64,000 bases of DNA, taken from the NCBI GenBank assembly GCA_041744575.1, contig JBGTKP010000054.1, forward strand, positions 62,001-126,000, read 5' to 3'. Shown here piece after piece: positions 9,755-18,200 of this stretch. The notes beneath the pieces were generated by a model, which was given only the letters and a program-made list of their open reading frames with translations, was not told where the DNA came from and searched no databases. Both the position numbers and the translations under genes were made by a program. This DNA is from JTS-RE37 sp041744575 (lineage in GTDB: Bacteria; Bacteroidota; Bacteroidia; Flavobacteriales; Flavobacteriaceae). How positions within the stretch are numbered: the first letter of the stretch is position 1; every line of letters begins with the position of its first letter.

Positions 9755-9897
9755 TGTCCTACCCCTCTTAATTTATATTTAGTTATATCCGGAACAACAT
9801 TGATAAGAAGCCCCTATTGGACAATCTGATTCCCACTACAACTACACACAACATTTCCGGTCGGAGGTTCCTTCAATTATAGAAGATTCTGACACAA

Positions 9898-11127
9898 TTA
9901 CCGCTTGCGATTTCTGGGCCTTCGACCACTTCTGTTCTGGAATTTCCGCTTTCCGCCATCCTGTTTAACGACGGCAGGTTCTGAAACGGGAGTTTGTCGT
10001 GGTTCAAATCCGACGAGGCTTTCACTGGCGAGTTTCTCACCAATCAGCTTCTCTATATCAGCTAAGTACTCATATTCGTCCTGGCTGACTAGGGACAGTG
10101 CCTCCCCGCTGGCCCCTGCTCTGCCGGTCCGGCCGATCCTGTGGACATAGTCCTCGGCAACATTGGGAAGTTCAAAGTTTATTACATGCGGTAGCAATGG
10201 AATATCAAGTCCCCGTGCGGCAATATCCGTGGCCACAAGTACTCTGACGTCTCCTTTCTTAAATCCAGCCAGGGCTTTTGTGCGTGCTCCCTGACTCTTA
10301 TTTCCGTGGATGGGGGCCGAACTGATCCGGTTTTTGTTTAATTTTTCACTGAGCCGGTTTGCCCCGTGCTTGGTCCTTGTGAAGATCAAAACCTGCCGCC
10401 AGTCGCCCTCGGAGATTAATTTAATGAGCAACTCTGGTTTATCGGCTTTCTCCACCTTATAGACTTTCTGGTTTACTTTTTCGGCCGTGGTGATTTCCGG
10501 GGATGCCTCAATAAGCACAGGATGGTGCAAAAATCCATTTGCCAGAGCCCTGATTTCTCTCGAAAAGGTAGCGGAAAATAGCAAATTCTGCCTTTTGGCA
10601 GGCATAAGGCCGAGTATTCGCTTGATATCTCTCAGAAATCCCATGTCCAGCATACGATCCGCTTCATCCAGGACCAAAATTTCAATACTTGCCAAGGATG
10701 CCACGCCTTGACTATGAAGATCCAGCAACCGGCCCGGCGTTGCCACAAGTACGTCAACTCCCTGACGGAGTGCGGCTATCTGCGGTCGGGCATTAACCCC
10801 GCCAAAAATAACAGTGGCCCGGATATCCAGAAAATGGCCGTATTCCTTTACATTTTCATACACCTGGGCAGCCAGCTCCCGGGTTGGTGTGAGTATCAGC
10901 GATCTTATCGGTCGTTGTCTCAGTTGCCTGCTTTGAGATAGGATCTGAAGCATTGGAAGTGTAAAACCGGCCGTTTTGCCGGTGCCGGTCTGAGCAGAAC
11001 CCAGCACATCCATTCGCTCGAGAATCAGGGGTATGGCTTTTATTTGAATTGGTGTGGGGTTGTGATATCCCTTTTTATTGACAGCCTTCACAAGTGATTC
11101 GGACAGTCCTAACGACTTAAATGACAT
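9898..11127 (-). CDS. DEAD-box ATP-dependent RNA helicase (RhlE-like)
   Basis: A 409-residue RNA helicase that remodels RNA or ribosome-assembly intermediates. All family motifs can be read: Q motif (NPTPIQIKAIP), Walker A AQTGTGKT (about 45-52), PTRELA, GG, TPGRLLD, LDEADRMLDMG, SATF, and in the second RecA domain FTRTK, ATDIAARGLDIP and HRIGRTGR. The C-terminal tail is basic and Arg/Gly-rich, ending in RSGRRPRNRKR, a likely RNA-binding tail. RhlE-type is the best subfamily guess because the tail is short and there is no extra folded domain. A perfect TATCTTTG box lies about 54 nt upstream. Confidence 0.93.
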   Translation of the reverse strand: MSFKSLGLSESLVKAVNKKGYHNPTPIQIKAIPLILERMDVLGSAQTGTGKTAGFTLPMLQILSQSRQLRQRPIRSLILTPTRELAAQVYENVKEYGHFLDIRATVIFGGVNARPQIAALRQGVDVLVATPGRLLDLHSQGVASLASIEILVLDEADRMLDMGFLRDIKRILGLMPAKRQNLLFSATFSREIRALANGFLHHPVLIEASPEITTAEKVNQKVYKVEKADKPELLIKLISEGDWRQVLIFTRTKHGANRLSEKLNKNRISSAPIHGNKSQGARTKALAGFKKGDVRVLVATDIAARGLDIPLLPHVINFELPNVAEDYVHRIGRTGRAGASGEALSLVSQDEYEYLADIEKLIGEKLASESLVGFEPRQTPVSEPAVVKQDGGKRKFQNRSGRRPRNRKR

Positions 11128-11180
11128 TCAGATGGTTTTGAGAATGGCCTGTAAAAACTGGGCCCTCTGCTACGAAGCGG

Positions 11181-11188
11181 CAAAGATA
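11181..11188 (-). promoter_or_regulatory. -7 promoter element of the DEAD-box helicase gene
   Basis: On the minus strand this reads TATCTTTG, an exact match to the Bacteroidota -7 consensus TAnnTTTG. About 20 nt further upstream is GTTT rather than a clear TTG, so the -33 part is weak. A start of transcription near 11175 would leave a 5' leader of roughly 50 nt before the ATG at 11127. Confidence 0.45.
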
Positions 11189-11309
11189 CATCGAATTTCC
11201 TCCATTTAAACAGGGGGTGCAAATAAAGGCAAATAGGCCTTAAACTGGAGTAATAAACTTAAACACTGTATATGGGACCGCCCTGGGATCATTCCTTCTC
11301 TCCCGGACG

Positions 11310-12881
11310 TCATTTGGCGACATTAACAGACCTTGTCTCCCGGATAACGGTTACCTTCACCTGTCCAGGGTAAGTCATATCAGTCTGGATCTTTTGAGAT
11401 ATTTCAAAGGACAGTTGTGCCGCTTTGTCATCAGTGACTTTTTCACTTTCCACAATCACCCGTAATTCCCGACCAGCCTGGATGGCGTAGGCCTTTTGAA
11501 TCCCTCCAAATCCAAAAGCAATATCCTCGAGATCCTTTAATCGCTGGATATAAGAATCGAGCACCTGCCGCCGTGCGCCGGGTCTGGCTCCGCTAATGGA
11601 ATCACAAACCTGAACGATCGGAGATATGAGGGTCTTCATTTCTATCTCGTCATGGTGGGCCCCTATGGCGTTGCAGACCTCCGGTTTTTCACCATATTTT
11701 TCCGCCCATTGCATTCCGAGGATGGCGTGCGGGGTTTCTACTTCCATCTCAGTATTGGGCACCTTTCCTATATCATGCAGTAAACCTGCGCGCTTTGCAA
11801 GTTTTGTATTCAAACCGAGTTCAGCGGCCATTACCCCACATAACTTAGCAACTTCCCTGGAATGCTGCAACAGGTTTTGCCCGTAGGAGGATCTGTATTT
11901 CATTCGGCCTATGGCCCTGATCAGTTCCGGATGCAACCCGTGAATACCCAGATCAATAACAGTGCGTTTTCCAACTTCTACAATTTCCTGTTCTATCTGC
12001 TTTTCAGTCTTTTTTACCACTTCTTCGATCCTTGCCGGGTGTATCCTGCCGTCTGTTACAAGTTTATGAAGTGAGAGCCTGGCCACCTCCCGCCTTACGG
12101 AATCAAAGCAGGAAAGGATGATCGCGTCGGGGGTGTCATCCACAATGATCTCCACCCCGGTCGCAGATTCAAGGGCCCGTATATTACGGCCTTCCCGACC
12201 GATGATCCTTCCTTTCACATCGTCCGATTCCAGGTTGAAAACTGAAACGCAATTTTCAACTGCTTCTTCAGTTCCAATCCTCTGAATGGTGTTAATGACA
12301 ATTTTCCTGGCTTCCTGCTGAGCGGTCAGCTTTGCCTCTTCCAGAGATGCCTGCAAGAACGACATAGCGTCTATCCTGGCTGTTTCCTTCAGAGATTCCA
12401 ACAGTTGACTCCGGGCATCTTCCGCGGACAGACCCGAGATCACCTCGAGCTGTTGCACCTGGCTTTTATGCAACTTCTCAAGTTCCGCCTGTTTCTTATC
12501 AAAAAAGTCCTGCCGATGATCCAGTTCCTTCATTTTACTCTCGAGCTGCTCATTAACTGACTTGCTTTTCGCAAGTTCACTGCTTACCTGAGATTCCTTG
12601 TCACGCACACGCTTTTCGGTCTCTGCAAGCTTTTTATCCTTGTGGATGATGACCTTTTCATGTTCCGCTTTCAATTCAAGGAATTTCTCCTTTGCCTGAA
12701 ATATTTTGTCTTTTTTGATACTTTCCCCTTCAGAAGTGGCTTCCTTCACAATGGAAGCTGCCTCCTTTTTAGCGCTTGCTATGGTTTTGGATGCTTTGCC
12801 TTTCTCGAGCGCTTTCGCGACTATAAATCCGATCACCAAGCCCGCTAGGACTGCAATGATGGAGGTTGTTATTATATCCAT
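11310..12881 (-). CDS. rny: ribonuclease Y
   Basis: A 523-residue membrane-anchored endoribonuclease that starts mRNA decay. The order is typical: N-terminal transmembrane helix (about 3-22), a long Lys/Glu coiled coil (about 25-180), a KH RNA-binding domain with IIGREGRNIRALE (about 225), and an HD metal-dependent nuclease domain with GLLHDIGK and the later GAHHDE. Length matches the family. The gene lies directly downstream of the zapB-like/zapA/6S-like RNA unit on the same strand, an arrangement often seen in Bacteroidota. A small GC-rich hairpin (12903-12920, minus strand GCCGG/CCGGC) lies just before the start. Confidence 0.95.
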   Translation of the reverse strand: MDIITTSIIAVLAGLVIGFIVAKALEKGKASKTIASAKKEAASIVKEATSEGESIKKDKIFQAKEKFLELKAEHEKVIIHKDKKLAETEKRVRDKESQVSSELAKSKSVNEQLESKMKELDHRQDFFDKKQAELEKLHKSQVQQLEVISGLSAEDARSQLLESLKETARIDAMSFLQASLEEAKLTAQQEARKIVINTIQRIGTEEAVENCVSVFNLESDDVKGRIIGREGRNIRALESATGVEIIVDDTPDAIILSCFDSVRREVARLSLHKLVTDGRIHPARIEEVVKKTEKQIEQEIVEVGKRTVIDLGIHGLHPELIRAIGRMKYRSSYGQNLLQHSREVAKLCGVMAAELGLNTKLAKRAGLLHDIGKVPNTEMEVETPHAILGMQWAEKYGEKPEVCNAIGAHHDEIEMKTLISPIVQVCDSISGARPGARRQVLDSYIQRLKDLEDIAFGFGGIQKAYAIQAGRELRVIVESEKVTDDKAAQLSFEISQKIQTDMTYPGQVKVTVIRETRSVNVAK

Positions 12882-13062
12882 ATCTATAATTAAATTAATT
12901 TGGCCGGTGGTATGTCCGGCTTAAAGAATAATGATCCGGAACCGCAGGGGATATTGTTGGTACCGATGATCCGGGTAAGTTACCTGATATTCTGGCTCTT
13001 GGCAAAATCCTGTTTTGACAGGATTACGGCAGACCCAAAGACACAGCACTTGTTACCCGTTA

Positions 13063-13082
13063 CAATAAAAAAGCCCACATTG
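13063..13082 (-). terminator. intrinsic terminator formed by the 6S-like closing stem
   Basis: On the minus strand CAATGTGGGC is followed by TTTTTTATTG. Its pairing partner is about 150 nt upstream (13224-13233), so the hairpin is the terminal stem of the RNA rather than a local loop. It should end the zapB-zapA-6S transcript before rny. Confidence 0.6.
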
Positions 13083-13237
13083 ATGGAAGTTCTGTACAAA
13101 CTCCGATAAACAAGTTTAGGGCTACCAGATTGCTCAAGGATCCTTTGCAAGAAGGCCTGCTTTTACAACCTAAACTCACCCTTTTCAAACAAATTAGTGT
13201 TGAGTTCGTCAAAAATTAATTACCAATGTGGGCAGTA
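13063..13237 (-). ncRNA. ssrS: 6S-like RNA (6S-Flavo type candidate)
   Basis: Between zapA and rny there is no credible protein gene, but the minus strand can form one long closed structure of about 160-170 nt. The 5' side GCCCACATTG (13233-13224) pairs perfectly, 10 bp, with CAATGTGGGC (13082-13073), which is immediately followed by six T, so the closing stem doubles as the terminator. Inside, GAGTTTAGG pairs with CCTAAACTT over nine pairs (one G-U), leaving unpaired flanks like the open bubble of 6S RNA, which mimics an open promoter and binds RNA polymerase. Location next to zapA is the classical 6S neighbourhood, and the Flavobacteria have a described 6S-Flavo family. The RNA is probably transcribed with or processed from the zapA transcript; no separate promoter is evident. 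Identity needs a covariance search. Confidence 0.72.
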
Positions 13238-13261
13238 ATCTTACTATGATTTCAAAAGAAC

Positions 13262-13558
13262 TTACTTAATACCAAGTTTTGAACTAACAAGCAGATCCAG
13301 CGCTTTCAGCCTTTCCACAGTCTCTTTCGTATTCTCGGTAGTATCAATACCTTTCTGTTCGATCTTGGAAGCAAACTGCAATGAGCACATGGCCAATACA
13401 TCCTGCTTATCCCGAACAGCATAATTTTGCTCAAATTTTTTGGCGAGCTGTTCTATGTTCTTCGCCGCTTTTCGCAATCCTTCCTCCTGACTCGGATCAA
13501 TTGTCAGAGGATAAACCCTGTCTGCAATTGAAAGCTTAATCTTTAGCTTTTCGTCCAT
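13262..13558 (-). CDS. zapA: cell division protein ZapA
   Basis: A 98-residue ZapA-family protein that binds and bundles FtsZ at the division ring. The N-terminal globular part has the family pattern KLKIKLSIADRVYPLTIDPS, followed by EEGLRKAAKNIEQLAKKFE and a C-terminal coiled coil with the internal DKQDVLAMCSLQFA block. It begins 12 nt downstream of the small coiled-coil gene and is followed by the 6S-like RNA. Conservation of zapA beside 6S RNA is known across many bacteria, which supports both calls. Confidence 0.9.
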   Translation of the reverse strand: MDEKLKIKLSIADRVYPLTIDPSQEEGLRKAAKNIEQLAKKFEQNYAVRDKQDVLAMCSLQFASKIEQKGIDTTENTKETVERLKALDLLVSSKLGIK

Positions 13559-13570
13559 AGATCCTGTGCT

Positions 13571-13867
13571 TTATACAGCCAGTTGGGTTATGCAATAGTC
13601 TAACTCCCTGATTAGGGAATTTATCTTGAGCTTCGCCTCGGTTTTATTAGTTTCACTGCCCAGCATTGTACTTGCAAGTTTGAGCGAGTTGTACTTTTCT
13701 TCCCATTCCAAAACCGCGTTCCTGGCACCGTTGTAGTCATTTTTCATGCTGACAAGTTCCTCTTCCAGTCTTTGGTTAGCTTTGTTGAGCAACTCCAGTT
13801 TATGCAGTAATTTGCTAATTTTATTTTCAAGGGAATCAACGATTTCAACCAATTCGCTCATATGCAA
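13571..13867 (-). CDS. small coiled-coil protein, ZapB-like
   Basis: A 98-residue protein that is nearly all heptad-repeat coiled coil (LVEIVDSLENKISKLLHKLE and onwards). It resembles ZapB-type division proteins, and similar small coiled coils precede zapA in many Flavobacteria. Its function as a ZapA/FtsZ ring partner is inferred from this position. The N-terminal extension MHMSELVEIV has two possible ATGs (13867 and 13861). It is the first gene of the unit driven by the promoter at 13886-13916. Confidence 0.75.
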   Translation of the reverse strand: MHMSELVEIVDSLENKISKLLHKLELLNKANQRLEEELVSMKNDYNGARNAVLEWEEKYNSLKLASTMLGSETNKTEAKLKINSLIRELDYCITQLAV

Positions 13868-13885
13868 ATGTCAATGCGTTTTAAA

Positions 13886-13916
13886 CAAAGTTAACACACA
13901 TCAAACGACTTCGCAA
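13886..13916 (-). promoter_or_regulatory. promoter of the zapB-like/zapA/6S unit
   Basis: Minus-strand TTG (13916-13914), a 20-nt spacer, then TAACTTTG (13893-13886): a full match to the Bacteroidota primary-sigma promoter (TTG, 19-21 nt, TAnnTTTG). Transcription would start near 13880, about 13-20 nt before the first possible ATG. It is the best promoter in the window and also supports the phylum assignment. Confidence 0.75.
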
Positions 13917-14096
13917 TAGTTTTGGCAATTATTCTTAAAGTGATACTTTAGCTGTTTCGATATTCAAAGACGCCTTTATCACCCAGTCAATATCGTCTGT
14001 CTCTTATTATACAGCAATCCTGTACCTGCCAATTTTATAACTTCTCTGCTACCGCTTTTAAATGGTATTGATTAATTTCGCACCAACTTAGCTACT

Positions 14097-15788
14097 ATGA
14101 GAATAACTTTTACCGGTTTGCTTTTGCTATGGGTGATGGCGCTTCATAGTCAGGAAAAGTATCCCAAGGATACCTTCGGATCACCCCTCGATGTTCCAAT
14201 CATCCTCGCAGGCACATTTGGGGAGCTCAGGTCCAATCATTTTCATTCGGGACTCGATATTAAAACCCAGCAACGCGAGGGCTTGCCGGTTTATTCAATT
14301 GCTGATGGAACGGTTACAAGAATCAAAATATCTCACTGGGGTTACGGAAAAGTCATTTATGTTGCCCATCCGAACGGATTTACTTCTGTTTACGGTCACC
14401 TGCAGAAATTCTCCCCGGATATTGAGGCTTACATAAAAAAAATGCAATATGAGCAGCGAAACTATGAAATAGAGCTTTTTCCCGATTTTGGCGATCTCAA
14501 GTTGACCAAAGGTGCCCTCATTGCCTATACGGGAAATACGGGTGGGTCATCCGGACCTCACCTGCATTTTGAAATCCGGAACAGCGTTTCGGAGTGGCCG
14601 ACCAATCCCTTACTATATGGATTCGAAGTCAGGGATGCCACAAGCCCCGTCCTCTCAGAACTTTATGCCTATCCCCTCTCCGATGATGCTGTTATCAACA
14701 GAAGTAATGGAAAAGTACAGCTTACATTTAAAAAACAAGCTGACGGGACTTTTCTCGCAGATAAGGTGTATGCCGCAGGTACCATCGGTCTGGGCATCAA
14801 TACGTACGACAGGCAGGACCTTGCTGCCAATCAGAATGGGGTTTATTCCATTGTACAGCAAGTGAACGGAACGGTTTATTCTGCCCTTGATTTTGAAGAT
14901 TTTTCCTTTGCCGAAACAAGGTATATCAATACCCTGATTGACTATGACCATCTTAATAAGTATCACCAAAGAATCGTAAAATGCTTTAAATCTCCTGGCA
15001 ATATCCTCAGTATTTACAGCCAACTTCATAATGATGGTAAAATTGAGGTTGACGAGGGGATGACCTACAATGTAGAAATACAGATCGGCGACTTTAAGGG
15101 TAATACCACCAAACTTACAGTTCCCATCGAGGGTCGGCGGGAAAATCCGGTTGTGCTGAAGGAGGAAAAAAGAACACAGGAATACGTTATCGCCAAGAAG
15201 GCAAACAATTATGATCTTGGTATCGCAAAGGTCTACTTTCCGGCAGATACCTTTTACGAAAATTTCTTTATTGACTTACAAAAAGGCGCAGATACGGTGG
15301 CAATTCACGATAACAGTATAGCCACTCACAGAAATTTTACCATAACATTTGATGTTTCCAAATACCCCGAGGCAGATCGCAAATATTTATTTATCGCCCG
15401 TCTGGATAACAGGCTCCGGCCTGATTATGAATCAACCTATAAACGAGCGGAGCGGTTTACTACCAGAACGCGCAATCTGGGGACCTATACCCTCGTGAAG
15501 GATACCACTGCCCCCGTTATCAAGGCTAAAAATTTTAAGCAAAAACAGTGGTTGAACAATTACCGGTACCTAAGCGTCCATCTCTCGGATGATCTGAGCG
15601 GGGTAGAAACGTATTCGGCCACCCTCAACGGGGAATGGATTCTCATGGAATATGAACCGAAAACGAACACACTTACCTATAATTTTGATGATATCATTCT
15701 TGACAAAAAAGAATGTGAATTAAGGATAGTGGCTATGGACAATGTGGGCAATGCAGCAAATTATTCAATACAGTTTTTCCGAAAGTGA
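14097..15788 (+). CDS. secreted M23 family metallopeptidase
   Basis: A 563-residue secreted peptidase of the LytM/M23 class, which cuts cross-links in peptidoglycan. There is a signal peptide (about 1-18, LLLLWVMALHSQ). The M23 domain (about 45-165) has the zinc-binding HSGLD, the GHL segment (VYGHLQ) and the HLHFE motif, so it should be active. The remaining ~400 residues are beta-rich and probably hold Ig-like or substrate-binding domains. The gene starts 229 nt from the divergent zapB-like gene; TAATTTCG near 14073 is a near-match -7 box. An uninterrupted 364-nt region follows it. Confidence 0.92.
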   Translation: MRITFTGLLLLWVMALHSQEKYPKDTFGSPLDVPIILAGTFGELRSNHFHSGLDIKTQQREGLPVYSIADGTVTRIKISHWGYGKVIYVAHPNGFTSVYGHLQKFSPDIEAYIKKMQYEQRNYEIELFPDFGDLKLTKGALIAYTGNTGGSSGPHLHFEIRNSVSEWPTNPLLYGFEVRDATSPVLSELYAYPLSDDAVINRSNGKVQLTFKKQADGTFLADKVYAAGTIGLGINTYDRQDLAANQNGVYSIVQQVNGTVYSALDFEDFSFAETRYINTLIDYDHLNKYHQRIVKCFKSPGNILSIYSQLHNDGKIEVDEGMTYNVEIQIGDFKGNTTKLTVPIEGRRENPVVLKEEKRTQEYVIAKKANNYDLGIAKVYFPADTFYENFFIDLQKGADTVAIHDNSIATHRNFTITFDVSKYPEADRKYLFIARLDNRLRPDYESTYKRAERFTTRTRNLGTYTLVKDTTAPVIKAKNFKQKQWLNNYRYLSVHLSDDLSGVETYSATLNGEWILMEYEPKTNTLTYNFDDIILDKKECELRIVAMDNVGNAANYSIQFFRK

Positions 15789-16152
15789 ATTCCGCGATTT
15801 ACCCAGGCATTCTTAGATCTGCATCATTATCCCCCCGCCCATGTTTACCTGTCATGAGCCGGACAAGCAAATGAAATACCTTTCTTTATCATAAAAAACG
15901 CCCAGGGACATTACTTCTGTACTTTAAACCCATAAAACGCTGATTCAGGAATTTCCACTATTTTTGCATCAGCAGAATTAAAATCAGTGATGCTGGAGAC
16001 TATTTCCCACCTGCCGGTTGAAAATTTTAACTGAAGCGGGTAGGGATCAACGTGAAAAGGCTGTAGTTAGAAAGTGCGGTGATTCCCGGATAATTTCAGA
16101 AGATGACCATGACATGTAGTGTTAATCCTCACCACAGAGAACAAAGTACAAG
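15789..16152. other. 364-nt intergenic region holding a gene remnant
   Basis: Apart from the decayed fragment at 15911-16067, nothing supportable is seen: no tRNA, no strong terminator and no clear promoter for the gene at 16153. The stretch marks a place where sequence has been lost between two intact genes. Confidence 0.5.
15911..16067 (-). pseudogene. decayed 3' fragment of an unidentified protein gene
   Basis: On the minus strand a protein-like stretch reads out in two frames. Upstream, QPFHVDPYPLQLKFSN is followed after a probable +1 shift near 16020 by GRWEIVSSITDFNSADAKIV and EIPESAFYGFKVQK, ending in a TAA at 15911-15913. A stop (TAA at 16068-16070) sits just before it in the upstream frame, and no start codon or domain is present. 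The residue composition is that of a real protein C-terminus, not random sequence, so a gene end seems to have been left behind by deletion. I do not recognise the parent family. Confidence 0.4.
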
Positions 16153-16797
16153 ATGAGATACTACCTGAGTACGATTACCTTTTTTATGATCCTGGCCATG
16201 CAGGCCCAGAAGAATGTTTATGAAAGCAATAAATTTGATGCGCTTAGCATGGATCATAAAACCCTGGCAATCATACCATTTTTTACCCACCTGGATCTGC
16301 AGGAGAACATCAGCAGGGAAGAATTAATACATTTAGAAGAGAAAGAAGGCATGGCGGTTCAGAATGCCCTGGAGGGATATTTCGGTTTGGGCAAGAAAAG
16401 AAAAAAATTTACTGTGGAATTCCAGAATACCAGTAATACCAACGCCATTCTGGCCCGAAACAATATTACTTACGCCAATATTGACACCTATACCATCGAG
16501 GAGCTGAGTGAAATTCTTGAGGTAGATGGCATAATCAGTGGCAATCTTGATGTTAATATTCTTTTATCTGAGGGCATTCCGGCAGAATTCAGTTTCCTTG
16601 ACTACCTCCTTGGTGATGCTAATTATGGCAGGATAGGGATCAAGATAAGCGATGGCGAAACCGGGAAACTTTTATGGAAATTCGAAAATGAAATCAATAA
16701 GAAATCGGGGAAAAACACAGATGACCTAATCGACAAAATGATGAAGAAGGTTACCAGAAAATTTCCATATGACCGGGAACGTCAAAAAGATCTCTAG
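16153..16797 (+). CDS. secreted protein of unknown function, CsgG/LpoB-like fold suspected
   Basis: A 214-residue protein with a signal peptide (about 1-18, ending AMQAQ). The mature part has TLAIIPFFTH early, then TYTIEELSEILEVDGIISGN and a later IGIKISDGETGKLLWKFE. This layout (VAVLPF, a sensor-like helix, 'LGVDAVLTG', then a beta strand with a trailing helix) is the outline of periplasmic proteins such as CsgG, LpoB and GNA1162. That is a visual resemblance, not an established family. The stop codon overlaps the convergent cysteine desulfurase stop in a shared CTAG. The gene directly follows the decayed fragment region. Confidence 0.75.
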   Translation: MRYYLSTITFFMILAMQAQKNVYESNKFDALSMDHKTLAIIPFFTHLDLQENISREELIHLEEKEGMAVQNALEGYFGLGKKRKKFTVEFQNTSNTNAILARNNITYANIDTYTIEELSEILEVDGIISGNLDVNILLSEGIPAEFSFLDYLLGDANYGRIGIKISDGETGKLLWKFENEINKKSGKNTDDLIDKMMKKVTRKFPYDRERQKDL

Positions 16798-17939
16798 TCA
16801 CAAAATTCCTTCAGCACCTCCACGACATAATCCAATTCCTGGCTGGTATTAAAAATGGAAAAAGAGAATCGCAGCGAGGGGAATTTCAATTCCTCTTCGG
16901 TCAGGATTTCGGAGAGAACATGGGAACCCTGTTCACTTCCGGATTGACAGGCACTCCCCTTAGAACATCCAATGCCCTTGATATCCAGGTGAAATAGTAG
17001 CATGGCCGCCTTATCCGCCCTGACCGGCAACCGGACATTGATAAGGGAGTATGTGCTTTTATCAAGGTCGCCGGAATGGCCGTTAAAACGACTGCCGGGA
17101 ATCTCCTGTAACAATTGCTGCATAAAATACTTTTTAAGCCCTGTCACATACTCCCTTTCCTCCTCCATCCTGTCATAAGCCAATTTAAATGCTTCCTCCA
17201 TCCCAATAATATTATGAAAGGGTTCTGTCCCTGCCCTGAATCCTCGTTCCTGAGATCCCCCGAATATAAAGGGTTTAAGGCCGGTTTTTCTTCGGATAAA
17301 TGCAAATCCGACACCTTTTGGACCATGAAATTTATGCGCAGAAGCAGTCATAAAGTCGATAGCGATCGCTTTCACATCCCAGGGATAATGACCAATAGAC
17401 TGAACGGTGTCAGAATGAAGATAGGCCCCATTCGCCTTACAAATTGTGCAGATCGCATCAAGGTCTATTTTATTTCCGATTTCATTATTAATGTGCATCA
17501 GGCTTACCAGCTTGGGCCTCGCGTTTTGTTTTAAAAGCTCCTCTAGATGGTTCAGATCCGGATCTCCGAAGGCATCGAGCTTTAAATAACTGAGTGTAAT
17601 TCCCGAATCCTTCACCAGCTCCTCTGCCGTGTGCAGGACGGCATGATGCTCAATCCTGGAAGTAATGATCGTGCGGACATCCAGGTCACGGATCGCCGAT
17701 CTAAGTATCATATTGTCGGCCTCTGTTCCCCCGGAAGTAAAGATAATCTCCGAAGGATAGGCGTTAAGGTATCCGGCAATGGTTTTCCTGGCCTGTTCTA
17801 TCCCTGTTTTGGCAGTTCTGCCGAAACCATGGGTTGATGAAGGATTGCCAAAACAATTAGCAAGCGCTACCTGCATCTTAACGATCACTTGCTCTCTAAC
17901 CGGCGTCGTCGCCGCGTTGTCCAGATATACTTTTTGCAT
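16794..17939 (-). CDS. cysteine desulfurase
   Basis: A 381-residue PLP enzyme (NifS/IscS class) that takes sulfur from cysteine for Fe-S clusters and thiolated cofactors. It begins MQKVYLDNAATTP, the family N-terminus; the open frame runs on to 18110, but that extra N-terminus is not family-like, so ATG 17939 is chosen. TSGGTEADN is the cofactor loop, SAHKFHGPKGVGF holds the Schiff-base lysine, and GCSKGSACQSGSEQGSHVL carries the persulfide cysteine in a short loop. No iscU or suf genes are adjacent, so whether it serves Fe-S assembly or tRNA modification is open. Confidence 0.93.
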   Translation of the reverse strand: MQKVYLDNAATTPVREQVIVKMQVALANCFGNPSSTHGFGRTAKTGIEQARKTIAGYLNAYPSEIIFTSGGTEADNMILRSAIRDLDVRTIITSRIEHHAVLHTAEELVKDSGITLSYLKLDAFGDPDLNHLEELLKQNARPKLVSLMHINNEIGNKIDLDAICTICKANGAYLHSDTVQSIGHYPWDVKAIAIDFMTASAHKFHGPKGVGFAFIRRKTGLKPFIFGGSQERGFRAGTEPFHNIIGMEEAFKLAYDRMEEEREYVTGLKKYFMQQLLQEIPGSRFNGHSGDLDKSTYSLINVRLPVRADKAAMLLFHLDIKGIGCSKGSACQSGSEQGSHVLSEILTEEELKFPSLRFSFSIFNTSQELDYVVEVLKEFCD

Positions 17940-18164
17940 AAAGATACCAGCCTGTTTTAAGAGCGTAAAATTAACATTATTATTATTATGCTCAAACCAT
18001 GAATGGAAAGGAAGTGAATCTTGAAAAGGCAGGAACCGGCAGTATTCCGTTCCCATATGCGTGCCCCGGGTATACCAGGGTTCCGTAATCACGTAAGTTA
18101 CTTTCGGCATATAAAACCAACGCCCCGACGATTACCCTCTAAGGCTTTAATTCCTTTAAGCCCC

Positions 18165-18196
18165 TTGCAAAAAATGCCTACAATCCCTTAACTTTA
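18165..18196 (+). promoter_or_regulatory. promoter giving a near-leaderless mRNA
   Basis: TTG (18165-18167), a 21-nt spacer, then TAACTTTA (18189-18196), one mismatch from TAnnTTTG. The ATG of the lipoprotein gene lies at 18201, only 4 nt past the box, so the transcript would start at or within a few bases of the start codon. Confidence 0.5.
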
Positions 18197-18200
18197 GCCC

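Noticed and set aside
10000..10012. GGTTCAAATCC, a tRNA T-loop-like string
   Set aside because: It lies inside the DEAD-box helicase gene on the complementary strand and has no matching acceptor or anticodon stems.
12900..13109. 69-codon plus-strand frame in the zapA-rny gap
   Set aside because: It overlaps the 6S-like RNA on the other strand, and its residues (LIFWLLAKSCFDRITADPK) have no family likeness or promoter.
17940..18110. 57-residue N-terminal extension of the cysteine desulfurase
   Set aside because: The family N-terminus begins exactly at MQKVYLDNAATTP; the extra part has no family likeness.
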